DNA of 64,000 bases from CAWATG01 sp963785035 (GCA_963785035.1 CAWATG010000011.1:1-64000); one strand, 5' to 3'. Shown: positions 37,381 to 47,357, counted from the stretch's first letter. The notes: generated by a model not told the origin, from the sequence alone. Made by a program: numbers and translations.

Positions 37381-38019
37381 TCAAAGAAACTGTCGTCGGC
37401 ATCCGTGGAGGGCGTCGGAGTAGGCCTCCGCGAGGAGTGCCTCACCGGCCGGTGTCGGGTGCACGCTGTCGAAGGTGATGCCGGTTCCCTTCTTGGCCAC
37501 GATTGCATTCCAGTCGATGATGGAGACGCGCTTGGTGTCCTTGGCGATGGTCTTGATCTGATCGTTGAGGGCTATGACCTGAGCGTGCAGTGCAGCGGTC
37601 TCCTCGGGCTTTGCTCCGAAGAAGGTCATCTGTGCGTTGATGTTCACGAGGTGGATGCACCGTGCTCCGGTGAAGATCGCGACCAGGCGACGGAGATTCG
37701 CGGCGGCCTGATCGACGGGGACCTTCTTGGCGACATCGTTGGAGCCAAGATTGATGATGACCTGGTCGAAGTTCACGCCGGCGATGCTCTGTGCTGGTCC
37801 GATCATCTCTTCGGTGCGTAGACCATTGCGCGCGACCACCATGAGCTTGAAGCGTGGTCCGATCACCTTTTCGAGGTGTTGGACGTTGCCCGCGGTGATC
37901 GAGTCGCCCACGATGCCGACGCGGCGGCCTTCGGAACTGGTGAGACGCTCCACGACGACGAAGCCAACGACCGTCACGCAGAGCAGAACAAGGATGAGGA
38001 GCCATCGACGACGGTGCAT
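37381..38019 (-). CDS. SGNH/GDSL-family hydrolase, membrane-anchored
   Basis: Intact 212 residues. One N-terminal helix (WLLILVLLCVTVVGFVVVER) as signal anchor, then GIVGDSITAGNVQHLEKVIG (block I Ser), VARNGLRTEEM (block II Gly), IINLGSNDVAKK (block III Asn) and ITFDSVHPTPAGEALLAEAY (block V Asp-His). Extracytoplasmic esterase or acetyl-esterase acting on glycans is the usual role near polysaccharide genes; substrate not visible. It opens the polysaccharide region. Confidence 0.85.
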   Translation of the reverse strand: MHRRRWLLILVLLCVTVVGFVVVERLTSSEGRRVGIVGDSITAGNVQHLEKVIGPRFKLMVVARNGLRTEEMIGPAQSIAGVNFDQVIINLGSNDVAKKVPVDQAAANLRRLVAIFTGARCIHLVNINAQMTFFGAKPEETAALHAQVIALNDQIKTIAKDTKRVSIIDWNAIVAKKGTGITFDSVHPTPAGEALLAEAYSDALHGCRRQFL

Positions 38020-38061
38020 CAGACCCTCTCTGGCAGCGGTGCGACTATGGGCACCAACAGG

Positions 38062-39174
38062 TCAGTGGTCGCGCGAGGTGCTGTTGGTGGTGCGTTCGGC
38101 GTCGAGATCGAGACCGGCCTGGAGAAGCTCTTCGGCTGTGAGCGATGACGGGAAGCCTTCACCGCGGAAGAATCCGGCGGTTGGTCCGGTGCCCGTGAGC
38201 GCGTGCGCGGCGAGGACGACGGCGCCGGAGTTCCAGGTTGGTTGCTCGACGGGGTAGACCTCGCCCGGAAGGTGAAAGGCACGGTCGTCGAAGTTCATGC
38301 CGGTCCAGTAGCCGCCGCCATCGGCGCGTAGGAACTGCACCCAGCCGAACAACTCGAGGGCGCGTTCGTGTGCGCCGACAGCGTCGAGTGCCATGACCAG
38401 TTCGCAGGTTTCGGCTGCGGTGACCCACGGTTGGTCCGAGACGCACAGCACGCCGCGGCCGTCGACGACGAAGGTGTCCCACGATCCTGCGATGCGTGCA
38501 TGTGCCGAGGGGCCACGCAGCGCGCCGCCGAGGATGGGGTAATACCAGTCCATGGCCCAGCGGTTCTTGTCGAGGAAGCGGTCGGGTCGGTGTGCGATCG
38601 CCACTGCGAGGCGCGGCAGTGCGAGTTCCCAATCGGGGCGTTCCTCGTGGAGCTGTTCAGCGATTGCGATCGCGCAGCGCAACGATGAGTGGATGCTCGA
38701 CGATCCGGTGAGCAACGCGCCGTCGGCGGGGTCATCGGCACGCCAGGCGATCTCGCCGGTTTCGGCCTGGTGGTTGAGCGCGAAGTCGATGGCGGCCTGC
38801 ACGACGGGCCAGAAATCGCGCAGGAAACGTGTGTCGCCGGTGACCAGATAGTGATGCCAGACCCCGTTGGCGATGTAGCAGGTGACGTTCGTGTCACGTG
38901 TGGGATCCTTGATGGCGTTGCCCTGGTAGTAGGCATGCCAGCCGCCGTCGATGTGCTGCTGGGAGCGCAGCCATTCATAGGCGCGTTCGGCTTCGGCGTT
39001 GCGCCCGCCCAGGTCGAGGGCCATCGCGGCTTCGACAAGGTTCCAGGGGTCGGTGTGTTCGCCCGGTGTCCAGGGGATGTTGCCGTCGTCGAGTTGGATC
39101 GCAGCGATCGCATCGACGGTTTCCGCGAGATCTTCAGCGGTGACGATCCCATCTACGGGCCCCAACAGGCTCAT
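38062..39174 (-). CDS. Alpha/alpha-toroid enzyme, prenyltransferase/cyclase-like
   Basis: Intact 370 residues made of helical repeats with the pattern IQLDDGNIPWTPGEHTDPWN, QQHIDGGWHAYYQGN, YIANGVWHHYLVTGDTRFLR, WDTFVVDGRGVLCVS, GGGYWTGMNFDD. Annotation pipelines usually call these prenyltransferase or terpenoid cyclase-like. The aromatic GNIPW/GGGYW turns also fit six-hairpin glycosidases. Standing beside glycosyltransferases, a glycan-processing role is as likely as a lipid one. No DDxD prenyl-diphosphate motif is seen. Confidence 0.65.
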   Translation of the reverse strand: MSLLGPVDGIVTAEDLAETVDAIAAIQLDDGNIPWTPGEHTDPWNLVEAAMALDLGGRNAEAERAYEWLRSQQHIDGGWHAYYQGNAIKDPTRDTNVTCYIANGVWHHYLVTGDTRFLRDFWPVVQAAIDFALNHQAETGEIAWRADDPADGALLTGSSSIHSSLRCAIAIAEQLHEERPDWELALPRLAVAIAHRPDRFLDKNRWAMDWYYPILGGALRGPSAHARIAGSWDTFVVDGRGVLCVSDQPWVTAAETCELVMALDAVGAHERALELFGWVQFLRADGGGYWTGMNFDDRAFHLPGEVYPVEQPTWNSGAVVLAAHALTGTGPTAGFFRGEGFPSSLTAEELLQAGLDLDAERTTNSTSRDH

Positions 39175-39214
39175 CGCTTTTCCCCCGATCGCGGTTGCTT
39201 CAGACGTTGCTGCA

Positions 39215-39924
39215 TCAGACCTTCTCGGCGTAGATCACGAGGCTCTTGCCGAGCACCGGATTGAGTGTGCGTTCGAGTGCTCCGAGCCAACGTGGCTGCT
39301 TCATGATCTGCCACGTCAGCAGGTCGTGGTATTTCCGGACTGTGAACGCTTCGGTGTTATCGATGCCGGCCATGCACTTGATCCACCAGTACGGCGAGTG
39401 CAGCGCATGCGCATGATGCGAACCACGCAGGTACAGGCCGGCGGCTTCGAGCTTGGTTTCGAGTTCGTGTTGGCGCCAGATGCGGACATGGCCGCCGGGC
39501 GTGTCGTGGTAGCGGTAGTTGAGCGCCCACGAGACCCGTTCGGGCCAGCGCGTCGGCACGGTGACCGCGATGCGTGCGCCGGGCTCCAGAACCCGCACGA
39601 GCTCGGCGATGGCGCGGTCCGCGTCCCAAATGTGCTCGAGGACTTCACTGCAGACGATGCGATGGAAGGAGTTGTCGGCGAATGGGAGGCACAACGCGTC
39701 ACCGTTGATCAGTCCGTGTGGCAGATCTGCTGGGACCTCGCCGGCTTCGATCATCGCAGTGGCGATCGCGCGGACGTCCTTGAGGTCGCCTTCGCTGTAG
39801 TCGAGTGCGCTGACGTGGGCGCCGCGGCGCATGGCTTCGAACGCGTGGCGTCCGCCGCCGCAGCCCATGTCGAGCAGCCGCTCTCCACGCGAAGGCCGAG
39901 GCGGTCGAAGTCGACGGTCAGCAC
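39215..39924 (-). CDS. Class I SAM methyltransferase (UbiE/COQ5 type)
   Basis: About 237 residues: GTG start LTVDFDRLGLR, then (after one missing base near 39,890) GERLLDMGCGGGRHAFEAMR, VSALDYSEGDLKDVRAIATA, LPFADNSFHRIVCSEVLEHI, WDADRAIAELVRVLEPGARI and IAVTVPTRWPERVSWALNYR. Motif I (LLDMGCGGG) and the acidic D after strand 2 are intact. Start codon overlaps the stop of the upstream glycosyltransferase. Probably methylates a sugar or lipid precursor of the surface polymer. Confidence 0.8.
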
Positions 39925-41232
39925 GCCGACGGTGCCCCGACTGGCGTGGAGCGGCCGGCGCCTTCGGCCCGTTCGCCATGTTCGGCGAGCAGCGCGCGGT
40001 GGTGCGCGACGATGCCTTCGGCGGTCGCGCGCCAGGTGTAGCGCTCGAGCACGCGTGCCGCGACCTGCTTCGCCGATCCGTTCGCGCATCTCGGGGTCGT
40101 TCAACGCCGTTGTAATCGCGACGGCAAGCTCATCGGCGTTGTTGGGTTCGACGGTGATGGCGGTTTCGCCATTCGGGCCGACCACCTCTGGCAGTGCGCC
40201 ACCCGTCGTCGCGATGAGCGGAACACCACAGGCCATTGCCTCGATGGCTGGAAGTGAGAAGCCCTCGTAGAGCGACGGGACGACGGCGACCTGGGCCTCG
40301 GCGTAGAGCTCGACGATGCGGTCTTGGGAAACGCCCGAGACGAACTCGACCGCGCCGTTGAGTCCGAGGCGGTCCATGAGCGCCGGCACGAGGCTCTTTT
40401 CCTTGAGGCGGCCGATGATCACGAGGTGCGCGTCGGTGTTCTGTGTGCGGACCTTCGCGAGCGCCTCGAGCAGGGGAGTGAGGCCCTTCATCGGCACGTC
40501 TGCACTCGCAGTGGTGATCAACCGTCCCGCCACGCGCGCAACGGACGGGCGAGGCTTGAAGATCTCGGGGTCGACACCGACACCGACGATGTGCAGCGCC
40601 TCGGCGGGTACGCCCATCTGGGCGACGATGTCACGTCGTGAGGATTCCGACACTGTGATGACACGCGGGATCTGGCGCGCGACGTTCATCTGCATGCGCA
40701 GGAAGCCATACCAGCGGCTCAGCGTGAGGCGCCGGAAGCGACTGTTCGCGTGGGCCATGTCGAGGTCGCGATCGACCGTGATCGGATGGTGCAAGGTGGC
40801 GACGACCGGCCAGCCGTCGTCCATCATCTGGAGCAGGCCGGTGCCGAGGCACTGGTTGTCATGGATGATGTCGAAGTCGTTGCGTCGACCGGCGAGCAGT
40901 TTCTGGACCCTCAGGCTGAAGGTGTAGGGCTCGGGGAAGCCCGCCGCGCACATGAGGGCGAGTTCGCGCATGTCGATCGTGTCGCGGATCTCCCATGGCC
41001 ACGGGATGCGAAACGGGTTGTCGCGCTGGTAGAGATCGAGGCTCGGCACTTTGACCAGCATCGATGGGTCGTCGAGCTCGGGATACGGGGGCCCGGAAAA
41101 GACTTCGACGTGGTGGCCGAGCGCGGCGAGTTCACGGGCGACGTAGCGGGTGTAGACGCCTTGACCACCACAATGAGGATTGCCTCGGTAGATGAGCCAG
41201 GCGATCCTGAGTGGGTTATCTGTGGCAGGCAT
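39918..41232 (-). CDS. GT4-family glycosyltransferase
   Basis: About 435 residues of GT-B fold: LRIAWLIYRGNPHCGGQGVY, TRYVARELAALGHHVEVFSG, VVATLHHPITVDRDLD, VITVSESSRRDIVAQMGVPA, HIVGVGVDPEIFKPRP and the donor-binding VVPSLYEGFSLPAIEAMACG (E-x7-E). Sugar donor unknown. One base correction near 40,090 gives a C-terminus AKQVAARVLERYTWRATAEG. Its TGA overlaps the GTG of the methyltransferase, so the two are coupled. Confidence 0.88.
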
Positions 41233-41292
41233 GACCCCACAGATTGGGCTATGGGTGGCGGCTGGGGCAAATGGGTCCGATATGCGGGACGG

Positions 41293-41517
41293 TTATCGGG
41301 GTGTCTCCCGGCTCGGCGTGGGGTTCGGCGTGGGGCTCGGTGGGCGCCGCCGCCGGGGGAGCAGGAGCAGGAGCGCCACGAAGGCGATGGGGGCCATCAA
41401 CAGGTCACGCTCGTCGATGCCGTGGGTGCTCGAGAAGCTCACGAGCACCCAACCCTTCGGGATTCCGAAGGTCTCGGTGGGGGCCCAGATGACCCACCAG
41501 GCGCAGGCGCCGAGCAA
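41293..41517 (-). CDS. Small membrane protein, uncertain
   Basis: Possible 75-residue product with two hydrophobic stretches (TLLGACAWWVIWAP and LMAPIAFVALLLLLPRRRRP) and a Pro/Thr tail. No good start codon: the frame is open upstream to a stop near 41,595 with only TTG or CTG available. Lies between the glycosyltransferase and a glycosyltransferase fragment. No family recognised. Confidence 0.35.
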   Translation of the reverse strand: MLGACAWWVIWAPTETFGIPKGWVLVSFSSTHGIDERDLLMAPIAFVALLLLLPRRRRPPSPTPNPTPSRETPR

Positions 41518-41651
41518 CGTGAGCGCGATCAGGCACCGGCAGGTGTGCCAGCGTCGTCGCAGGTGAGAGTCGTTTCGAATCGGGATTTGTCAATCGTACC
41601 GGCCGGGCTCTGCGTTGCCGATTGGCTGCCCTGAGACATCCGCGGCGGCGG

Positions 41652-41970
41652 TTACCGGGCTTCGCGTAGCTCCTCGGCGACGATTTCACGCAGGCGCTGC
41701 TCAAAGGCGGGCACCGAGAAGCGCTCGGCGTTGGCGATGATCGCTTCGTCGTCCCAGGACTCGTTCACCAGGCGGCGGACAGCGCCCGCGACAGCGCGGG
41801 GCTCGGGTGTGTCGAAAAAGACGGCGGTCTCGTCTTCGATCATGGTGTCGAGGAATCCACCGTAACGGAGCAGAGCAGAGGGCTTGGCGAAGTGCGCAGC
41901 CTCGAGGGGCGTCAGACCGAAGTCTTCACGCGACGCGGAGATGAGGCCGCGCCCGTCTACCTTCTCGGAC
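41652..41970 (-). pseudogene. GT4 glycosyltransferase, C-terminal remnant
   Basis: Last 100 residues of a GT4 enzyme: GLISASREDFGLTPLEAAHF, AKPSALLRYGGFLDTMIEDE, TAVFFDTPEPRAVAGAVRRL. The donor-binding S-x-EDFG-T-LEAA motif is intact, but everything N-terminal is missing; upstream the reading dissolves into unrelated sequence near QRNLSEKVDG. Remnant of a larger gene cluster. Confidence 0.7.
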
Positions 41971-42324
41971 AGGTTGCGCTGCGACTTGGTCGTCCACCGC
42001 CACGGCGACATCGGATCACCCCGCGATCCGGGCTCGACAAGTGAGTCCAAGCTGGGCAACACATCGGGATCGGGTCTCCAGTGTCGAGGGCCGTCCCGCC
42101 CCGGGCGCCGCACACGCCTTTGCGGAATGCCACCGTCCGCGACCTCGCGCGATCCGGTGTTGACCGTGAATCGGGACATGCCCGTTGCCCGGTCAACACG
42201 GTTGCCCCATCACGGCCACATGCCCGGGACAGCCCACGGCCACCACACGACGTTGCCGCTCGCCCAAAGCCGGGGAGATCACCTCCCACACCACGGCCAA
42301 CGCTCCCTCATCCAGCTCTACACA
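41971..42324. other. No gene recognised
   Basis: About 350 bases between a glycosyltransferase remnant and a methyltransferase gene. No frame gives a recognisable protein and no clear repeat was found. Likely debris of a rearranged glycosyltransferase locus. Confidence 0.4.
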
Positions 42325-43110
42325 TCAGGAACACGCCGCGCGAGCCACTAGATCAGGGACCGTTATAGCCGGAGTGGTCGATTCTCGTCCAGTGAGGACG
42401 AGCAGGGAGAACCCGCCCAGTGTCCGGGCGGTTACGTCAGGTGCCAAGCGATGGCCGATCCTCCGGGGCACCGCTGCAACCCGCATGCGCCAAGAACGGT
42501 TGGGTAGCTCCAGGGTGCTCCGGGTGTAGCGGGTGCTGACAACTTGATAGCCCACGTCGATGAGGGCTGCGACGGCCGTGCCCTTGGAGAAGTAGTGAAG
42601 ATGGCCGACCTCGGAGCGGGTCCGCAGGATCGGACGCTCCCTCGCCACCATCGCCGCGGCCATGTCCAGTGGAATATGGAAAAGATGCCGGTCCGCCATC
42701 GGCCGCAACGTCCGCAAGAATTCCATGAAATCCTCGATGTGCTCGATAACATCGATGGCGAGAGCGAGGTCGAACCGTTCTGTGGCCTCGACGCCGTTAG
42801 CGAGTCGAATATCGATCTCCGGATGGAGCGAATGGCCCAGCTCCCTAGCCTGAGGCGAGACCTCGTAACCCACCAGCTTCGAATCGGGGAACCATGGGGC
42901 GAGAGCGGCAAGGACACCGCCCGCCCCGCACCCAACGTCACATATTGACCTCGGATGAAGCCCCTCGTCTTGGAGGAGGCGCCGGATCTGTTGCCCCTTC
43001 CATGGAGCATCTTCGTCATGCCATTGTGGATTCGTTCCCGCGTACTTGCCGTCGGTGTACCGAGCGACCGCGTCGCCCCGTTGCCCGTTGATTGACGCAT
43101 CATGCTCCAT
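42325..43110 (-). CDS. Class I SAM methyltransferase
   Basis: Intact 261 residues: ATG at 43110, KYAGTNPQWHDEDAPWKGQQ, ICDVGCGAGGVLAALAPWFP (motif I), LVGYEVSPQARELGHSLHPE, FDLALAIDVIEHIEDFMEFL (post-motif with D-V-IEH) and a C-terminal GGFSLLVLTGRES. The ATG overlaps the TAA stop of the upstream, IS-disrupted methyltransferase gene (TAATG). Sugar or lipid methylation in the surface-glycan pathway is inferred. Confidence 0.85.
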   Translation of the reverse strand: MEHDASINGQRGDAVARYTDGKYAGTNPQWHDEDAPWKGQQIRRLLQDEGLHPRSICDVGCGAGGVLAALAPWFPDSKLVGYEVSPQARELGHSLHPEIDIRLANGVEATERFDLALAIDVIEHIEDFMEFLRTLRPMADRHLFHIPLDMAAAMVARERPILRTRSEVGHLHYFSKGTAVAALIDVGYQVVSTRYTRSTLELPNRSWRMRVAAVPRRIGHRLAPDVTARTLGGFSLLVLTGRESTTPAITVPDLVARAACS

Positions 43111-43545
43111 TAGCGACCGTTCTTCACCAGCACGACTCCGAGCCCGAGGTTCGGGAACCTGGTTGCCCGGCCCGTGGGCTGCAAGCCTCGTTGAAGGTCT
43201 ACCGGCACAATCGTGCGGGCCCGGCCAAATAGCTGCGTCGATGCTAGTCGCGACGGCATGTGACGTTGGTCGTCAACTCGGAGACTCTCAATGGGAATGG
43301 TGCACGTCCGGACCCGGCGGCCGGGAACGTAGCACCGCTCGTTCAGGACCAAAGCGACCTCGGATGCCTCATGGTCGTGCCTGCGCGCGAACTCAAGAAA
43401 AAAATCGGGCATTGGCCGCCAGTAGTCGGCCGGATACCCGTGGAGTTCCCACACGGCCGGGCCAGATACAACGCACGATCCTCCTGGTTCCGCCAGCTGC
43501 ATCGCATTGGTCAGGGTCGCGATTGGGGCGTACACCTGCCCGAGG
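43110..43545 (-). pseudogene. Methyltransferase, 3' part, split by IS481 element
   Basis: C-terminal 145 residues of a class I methyltransferase: LGQVYAPIATLTNAMQLAEP, GGSCVVSGPAVWELHGYPAD, YWRPMPDFFLEFARRHDHEA, ending FPNLGLGVVLVKNGR. The N-terminal part is at 44887-45159, on the far side of the element. The codons LGQVY occur at both edges because the target bases are repeated, so the original gene can be rebuilt across the insertion. Confidence 0.85.
43531..43545 (+). repeat. Left 15-bp direct repeat at IS481 element
   Basis: TACACCTGCCCGAGG, identical to 44872-44886. Probable target-site duplication. Confidence 0.8.
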
Positions 43546-44871
43546 GTGTGTTGTCTCACGACATAGAGGACACATGTCGCACGTCATAGAGGACACATCG
43601 TTTCTGGGTGTCCAAAACCCGTTTGATCATCACTGCAGTCACCGTCGAGGGTCGCTCACCAAGCGAAGTCGCCCGCGACTACGGCGTCGCCCGCTCGTGG
43701 GTGTACACACTCGTGGCCCGCTACCGGACCGAGGGCGACACCGCGTTCGAACCACGTTCACGGCGACGACATACCCGGCCCGACGCCACACCAGCGAACA
43801 TGGTCGAACTCGTCCTCACGCTCCGCCACCAACTCACCACAACAGGGCCTCGATGCCGGCGCCGACACCATCGTCTGGCACCTCGAACACCACCACCAGG
43901 CTCAGAGTCTCGCGAGCGACGATCTACCGGATCATCCGCCGCGCCGAGCTCGTCATCGCCGAACCGAAGAAGAAACCGAAGTCGTCCTACATCCGCTTCC
44001 AAGCCGAACAACCCAACGAAACCTGGCAAGCCGACTTCACCCACTGGCGCCTCGCCGACGGCACCGACATCGAGATCCTCTCCTGGCTCGACGACCACTC
44101 CCGCTACGCCCTATCCGTCACCGCCCACCAACCCGTCACCGGACCCGCCGTCGTCACCACCTTCCGCAGCCGCCATCGACCGACCACGGCATCCCGTTCT
44201 CGACCTTGACCGACAACGGTATGGTCTTCACCACCCGCTTCGCCCCGGCGGCCGCACCAGCCGCAACGCGCCTCGAGACCGAACTCGCCCGACTCGGCGT
44301 CCGCCAGAAGAACTCCCGACCCAACCACCCCACCACCTGCGGCAAAGTCGAACGCTTCCAACAGACCATGAAGACGCTGGCTCCGCACCCAACCACCAGC
44401 CGACCACGATCACCGAACTCCAAGCCCAGCTCGACACCTTCGTCGACATCTACAACCACCACCGACCCCACCGCTCGCTCCCACACCGAGCCACCCCCGC
44501 CGCCACCTACACCACCCGACCCAAAGCCACCCCGGCCACCCACGACCCGACACCGAGTTCCGCGTCCGCCACGACCGCGTCAACTCCGGCAACGTCACCC
44601 TCCGCGTCGACGGCCAACTCCACCACATCGGCCTCGGACGACCCCTCGACCGAACCCCCGTCATCCTGCTCATCCACGACCTCGACGTCCGCGTCATCCA
44701 CGCCGCCACCGGCGAAATCATCCGCGACACTCACCATCGACCCCAACCGCCGCTACCACGGCACCGGCAACCACCATCGGCGGACCCTGACGCCCCTACG
44801 GACCCGGAAAAAACAAACGATCCGGACCATGACGCGGGTCCGGTCTTTCCCGATGATCTCGCGACATCACA
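43546..44871 (+). mobile_element. IS481-family insertion sequence
   Basis: About 1,326 bp between 15-bp direct repeats. Ends are related: left TGTGTTGTC at 43547, right (minus strand) TGTGATGTC ending at 44871. Inside the left end a 14-bp sequence CATAGAGGACACAT occurs twice (43562-43575 and 43585-43598), probably transposase-binding sites. The transposase is of IS481/rve type but its frame is broken several times. It splits a methyltransferase gene. Codon use is C-rich and differs from the neighbours. Confidence 0.85.
43608..44790 (+). pseudogene. IS481-family transposase (frameshifted)
   Basis: DDE recombinase readable only by changing frame about five times. N-terminal HTH: TRLIITAVTVEGRSPSEVAR, DYGVARSWVYTLVARYRTEG. 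Catalytic core: NETWQADFTHWRLADG (first D), STLTDNGMVFTTRF (second D), TCGKVERFQQTMKT (E), then YNHHRPHRSLPHRATPA. The end (RYHGTGNHH) is not in a settled frame; stop at 44790 in one frame is the best candidate. Whether the indels are real or sequence errors cannot be told from here. Confidence 0.8.
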
Positions 44872-44886
44872 TACACCTGCCCGAGG
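44872..44886 (+). repeat. Right 15-bp direct repeat at IS481 element
   Basis: TACACCTGCCCGAGG, identical to 43531-43545, directly after the right end of the element. Confidence 0.8.
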
Positions 44887-45159
44887 AGATTGAAGAGCAA
44901 TACCGCCGGCCAGCACCGCCCGAGCCGCAGGACGCCACTCGCGGGCGAGGATGTCAAGTAGGAAGTCGACGTCGGGTCCGGACTGGATATCGCAGCCTTC
45001 CCATCGCCAGCCGGACCACTCAATCATCCCGCGCACGCTGCCGTCAAGGCCCTGCCAGTTTCTGCTGCCCACATCGAGCACCTCGCTCCCGATCAGGTCG
45101 AGGACTGAACTGAAGTGTGAAGGTCTGCCGACACAGCCACGCGAGAAGTGCCGCGCCAC
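44887..45159 (-). pseudogene. Methyltransferase, 5' part, split by IS481 element
   Basis: N-terminal part of the interrupted gene: GTG start ARHFSRGCVGRPSHFSSVLD, LIGSEVLDVGSRNWQGLDGS, VRGMIEWSGWRWEGCDIQSG, PDVDFLLDILAREWRPAARA. One base shift lies before VLLFNLLGQVY, which then runs into the element. Together with 43110-43545 it makes a protein of about 235 residues. Confidence 0.8.
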
Positions 45160-45252
45160 GCGGCCGGGGTAGCGTCCATCCGGTGGTGCAAGTGTCGACG
45201 CGGCGTAGGTTCCTTCCGGAGAACTACCAACTCAACGAAAGGAGCTACGCCC

Positions 45253-45735
45253 GTAACCACACAAGGATCGCCCGCTGAGACCATCCGTGCCGAGATCAAC
45301 GAGATGATCGCGGGCGCCGAACGAGGAAGCCTGCAGGAACACCTCGAAGAGGCAGCGCGGGCCGCGGTGCGCCTCGTGTTTCAGGCCGTGTGGAGGCCGA
45401 GGTCACCGGGTTCCAACGCCGGGGCCGCTACCGCCCGCGGAGAACGGGAGGGGTTGCGTAACGGCTACAGCCCGGTGAGTGTAACGACGACCGCGGGCGA
45501 GGTGACTCTGCAGCGCCCGAAGACCAAGGGCAACGACAAGAAGTTCGCGTCCCGGCTGTTGGGCACGGGCGGACCCACACCGACGCGCTCGCTCCGGAGT
45601 CAACGGTGTCGAAGTCGACCTCGTTCCGGATCTGCGAGGCGATCCGCGACGAGTTCGACACCTGGAATACCCGGGACCGGTCCGCCGCGGAGTTCGACTA
45701 CTTCTTCGCCGATGCAGCAATTTCAAGATGCACCC
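45253..45735 (+). pseudogene. IS256-family transposase fragment
   Basis: Reads VTTQGSPAETIRAEINEMIA, GAERGSLQEHLEEAARAAVR, NGYSPVSVTTTAGEVTLQRP, KTKGNDKKFASRLLG and, after a gap and frame change, FRICEAIRDEFDTWNTRD, FDYFFADA. This is the N-terminal quarter of a Mutator/IS256 transposase (normally about 420 residues) with an internal deletion, no ATG (GTA at the start position) and no catalytic domain. Dead remnant. Confidence 0.75.
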
Positions 45736-46023
45736 CGCGCGCCGGCCGACATGAGCCTTAGCTGCGAGCGTGGCGGGCGCTGCAAGCGCTACCAGCCGCG
45801 GCTAGTCCCTGAGTCACGGTGCACGACCCGGCCGCCGCCACCCACGCCCTGGCCGAAAACCTTCGGATCACAACGATCCCTGGTCGAACGGCGCCCTTCG
45901 TTGCCGCACCGAGAGAACTCCTCGCATCCGCACCCCCCTCAGAGCTCCCTGCGACCCCGCCCCGCCCGACGGGCAACTACCGGATCTTGGTCTGAGGCCT
46001 GGGGTGATCGGTATAGTGCGTTC
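45736..46023. other. Intergenic debris before Wzy-like gene
   Basis: About 290 bases. No gene recognised; some transposase-like codons at the left edge only. The promoter of the polymerase gene should lie at its right end (TGATCGGTATAGTGCG near 46,006 contains a TATAGT -10-like element). Confidence 0.4.
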
Positions 46024-47357
46024 ATGAGCGAGCCGACGCCATCCTTCGGCTGGGTCTTGGCCACCGTCGTCGTCCTCGCTTTAGCCGGGGCAATGGTCGC
46101 CTTGTGGCCTGTCGTGCTCGTCGTTGTCTGTCTCCTCGGGGTAACCGCTGGCGCGGTCTGTTCTATCGAGGTGCACCGGTGTCCGTTGGGCTTTCGCCGA
46201 CAGCGGTATTCCTCCCGGTCTTTGTCCTGTACAACGGTGTCGCCGTACTGATCGAACGCCCGTCGTCGGCGATCCTGCAATGGTCGATGATCGCTATCGG
46301 GGTGGTCGCGTTCACGATTGGTGTCATCGTATCGAAGGACAGCAACCGTGGCCGACGACGGGCTCGTTCCAACACCAAGCCCGCAGCTGTGCGGGTGCCC
46401 CACGAGATTCTGTATGCCCTTCTCGCAGTCACCGTTACGGTGTTCGGATATCTCATCGCCCGATCCGGCGTGCCGATCCTCGCTGCCGATGTCAATCTCG
46501 CCCGCGTGTCGTTCTTCCCAAACGGCTACTACTCGACCATTGCCGTTGTCTCGGCCAGTTCCCTTCTGACGCTGTCGCTGCTCGTGGTGAGCACATCTAC
46601 CCAGTGGGCCGCCCGCCGGCTTGAGATCACGGCCGCGGTTCTCGTTGTGGGCCTCCTGGCGGGTACCGCCAATCGAGGCTTGCTGTTGCTCCCCCTGCTC
46701 GTCGTCGCTCTCTATCGGGCATGGAATCGTCGGTACAAGGTTGGCCGGCTTGTAATCGCGGCGCTCGTAGGATTCGCGGCATTCAGTTACAGCGGCTACA
46801 TCCGCAACTCCAGCGCATACGGGCCGACCTACGACAGGGACCTCGCCAATCTCGGGTTCCGCGGCCCCGCTCGTTTCGCAGCGCCATCCCTCCTCTACGT
46901 TGCGGGGACGAGCAAGATCCTTGACAAGACCATCCACGAGTTCCCAGCGCACACCCCTCACCCGCTGGGGGGTGAATTCTTCTCGCCACTCCTGTTCAAG
47001 CCGAGCGTCGACCTCTACCTCAAGGACCACTTCGGGTACACCTTCGTAGGGTTCGGTGTGGCACCTGGAGTGCTCACTGCCTTCTATCTCGACTGGGGAA
47101 TTGCGGGCGTCGTCGGCGGGTTCTTCGTTGGTGGGGCTCTGGCCGGCGCTCTGCACCGTAGAGCTCGGATCGGGGGAGTTCGGATGCAGCTCTCCTATGT
47201 TTCACTCCTCGCTTCCATGATCTTGAGCAACTACGGCCACCCGTTTGCCTACCTGTCGTATCTGCTCATACCCGCGGTCACGATCTACGCGGTCAGGGAA
47301 CGACGGCCGAGACCCAGCTCCGCTCTTGCGCGACGCCAAGTCGCGTCGAGCGTCTGA
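46024..47357 (+). CDS. Wzy-like oligosaccharide repeat-unit polymerase
   Basis: About 440 residues, 10-12 helices. Starts MSEPTPSFGWVLATVVVLAL, AGAMVALWPVVLVVVCLLGV; one base shift near 46,185; then VGLSPTAVFLPVFVLYNGVA, LSLLVVSTSTQW, VLVVGLLAGTANRGLLLLPL, and a long extracytoplasmic loop YSGYIRNSSAYGPTYDRDLA to TIHEFPAHTPHPLGGEFFSP, followed by FVGFGVAPGVLTAFYLDWGI. The loop and the closing helices fit O-antigen polymerase-type proteins, which link repeat units outside the membrane. Followed by a flippase gene. Confidence 0.8.

Noticed and set aside
43608..45113. Single intact 501-codon transposase
   Set aside because: The long frame drifts through wrong-frame T/P-rich codons; DDE residues lie in different frames and it overruns the element's right end.
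45939..47156. Minus-strand open frame of about 405 codons opposite the polymerase
   Set aside because: Hydrophilic and compositionally biased; the plus strand encodes an evident polytopic membrane protein.
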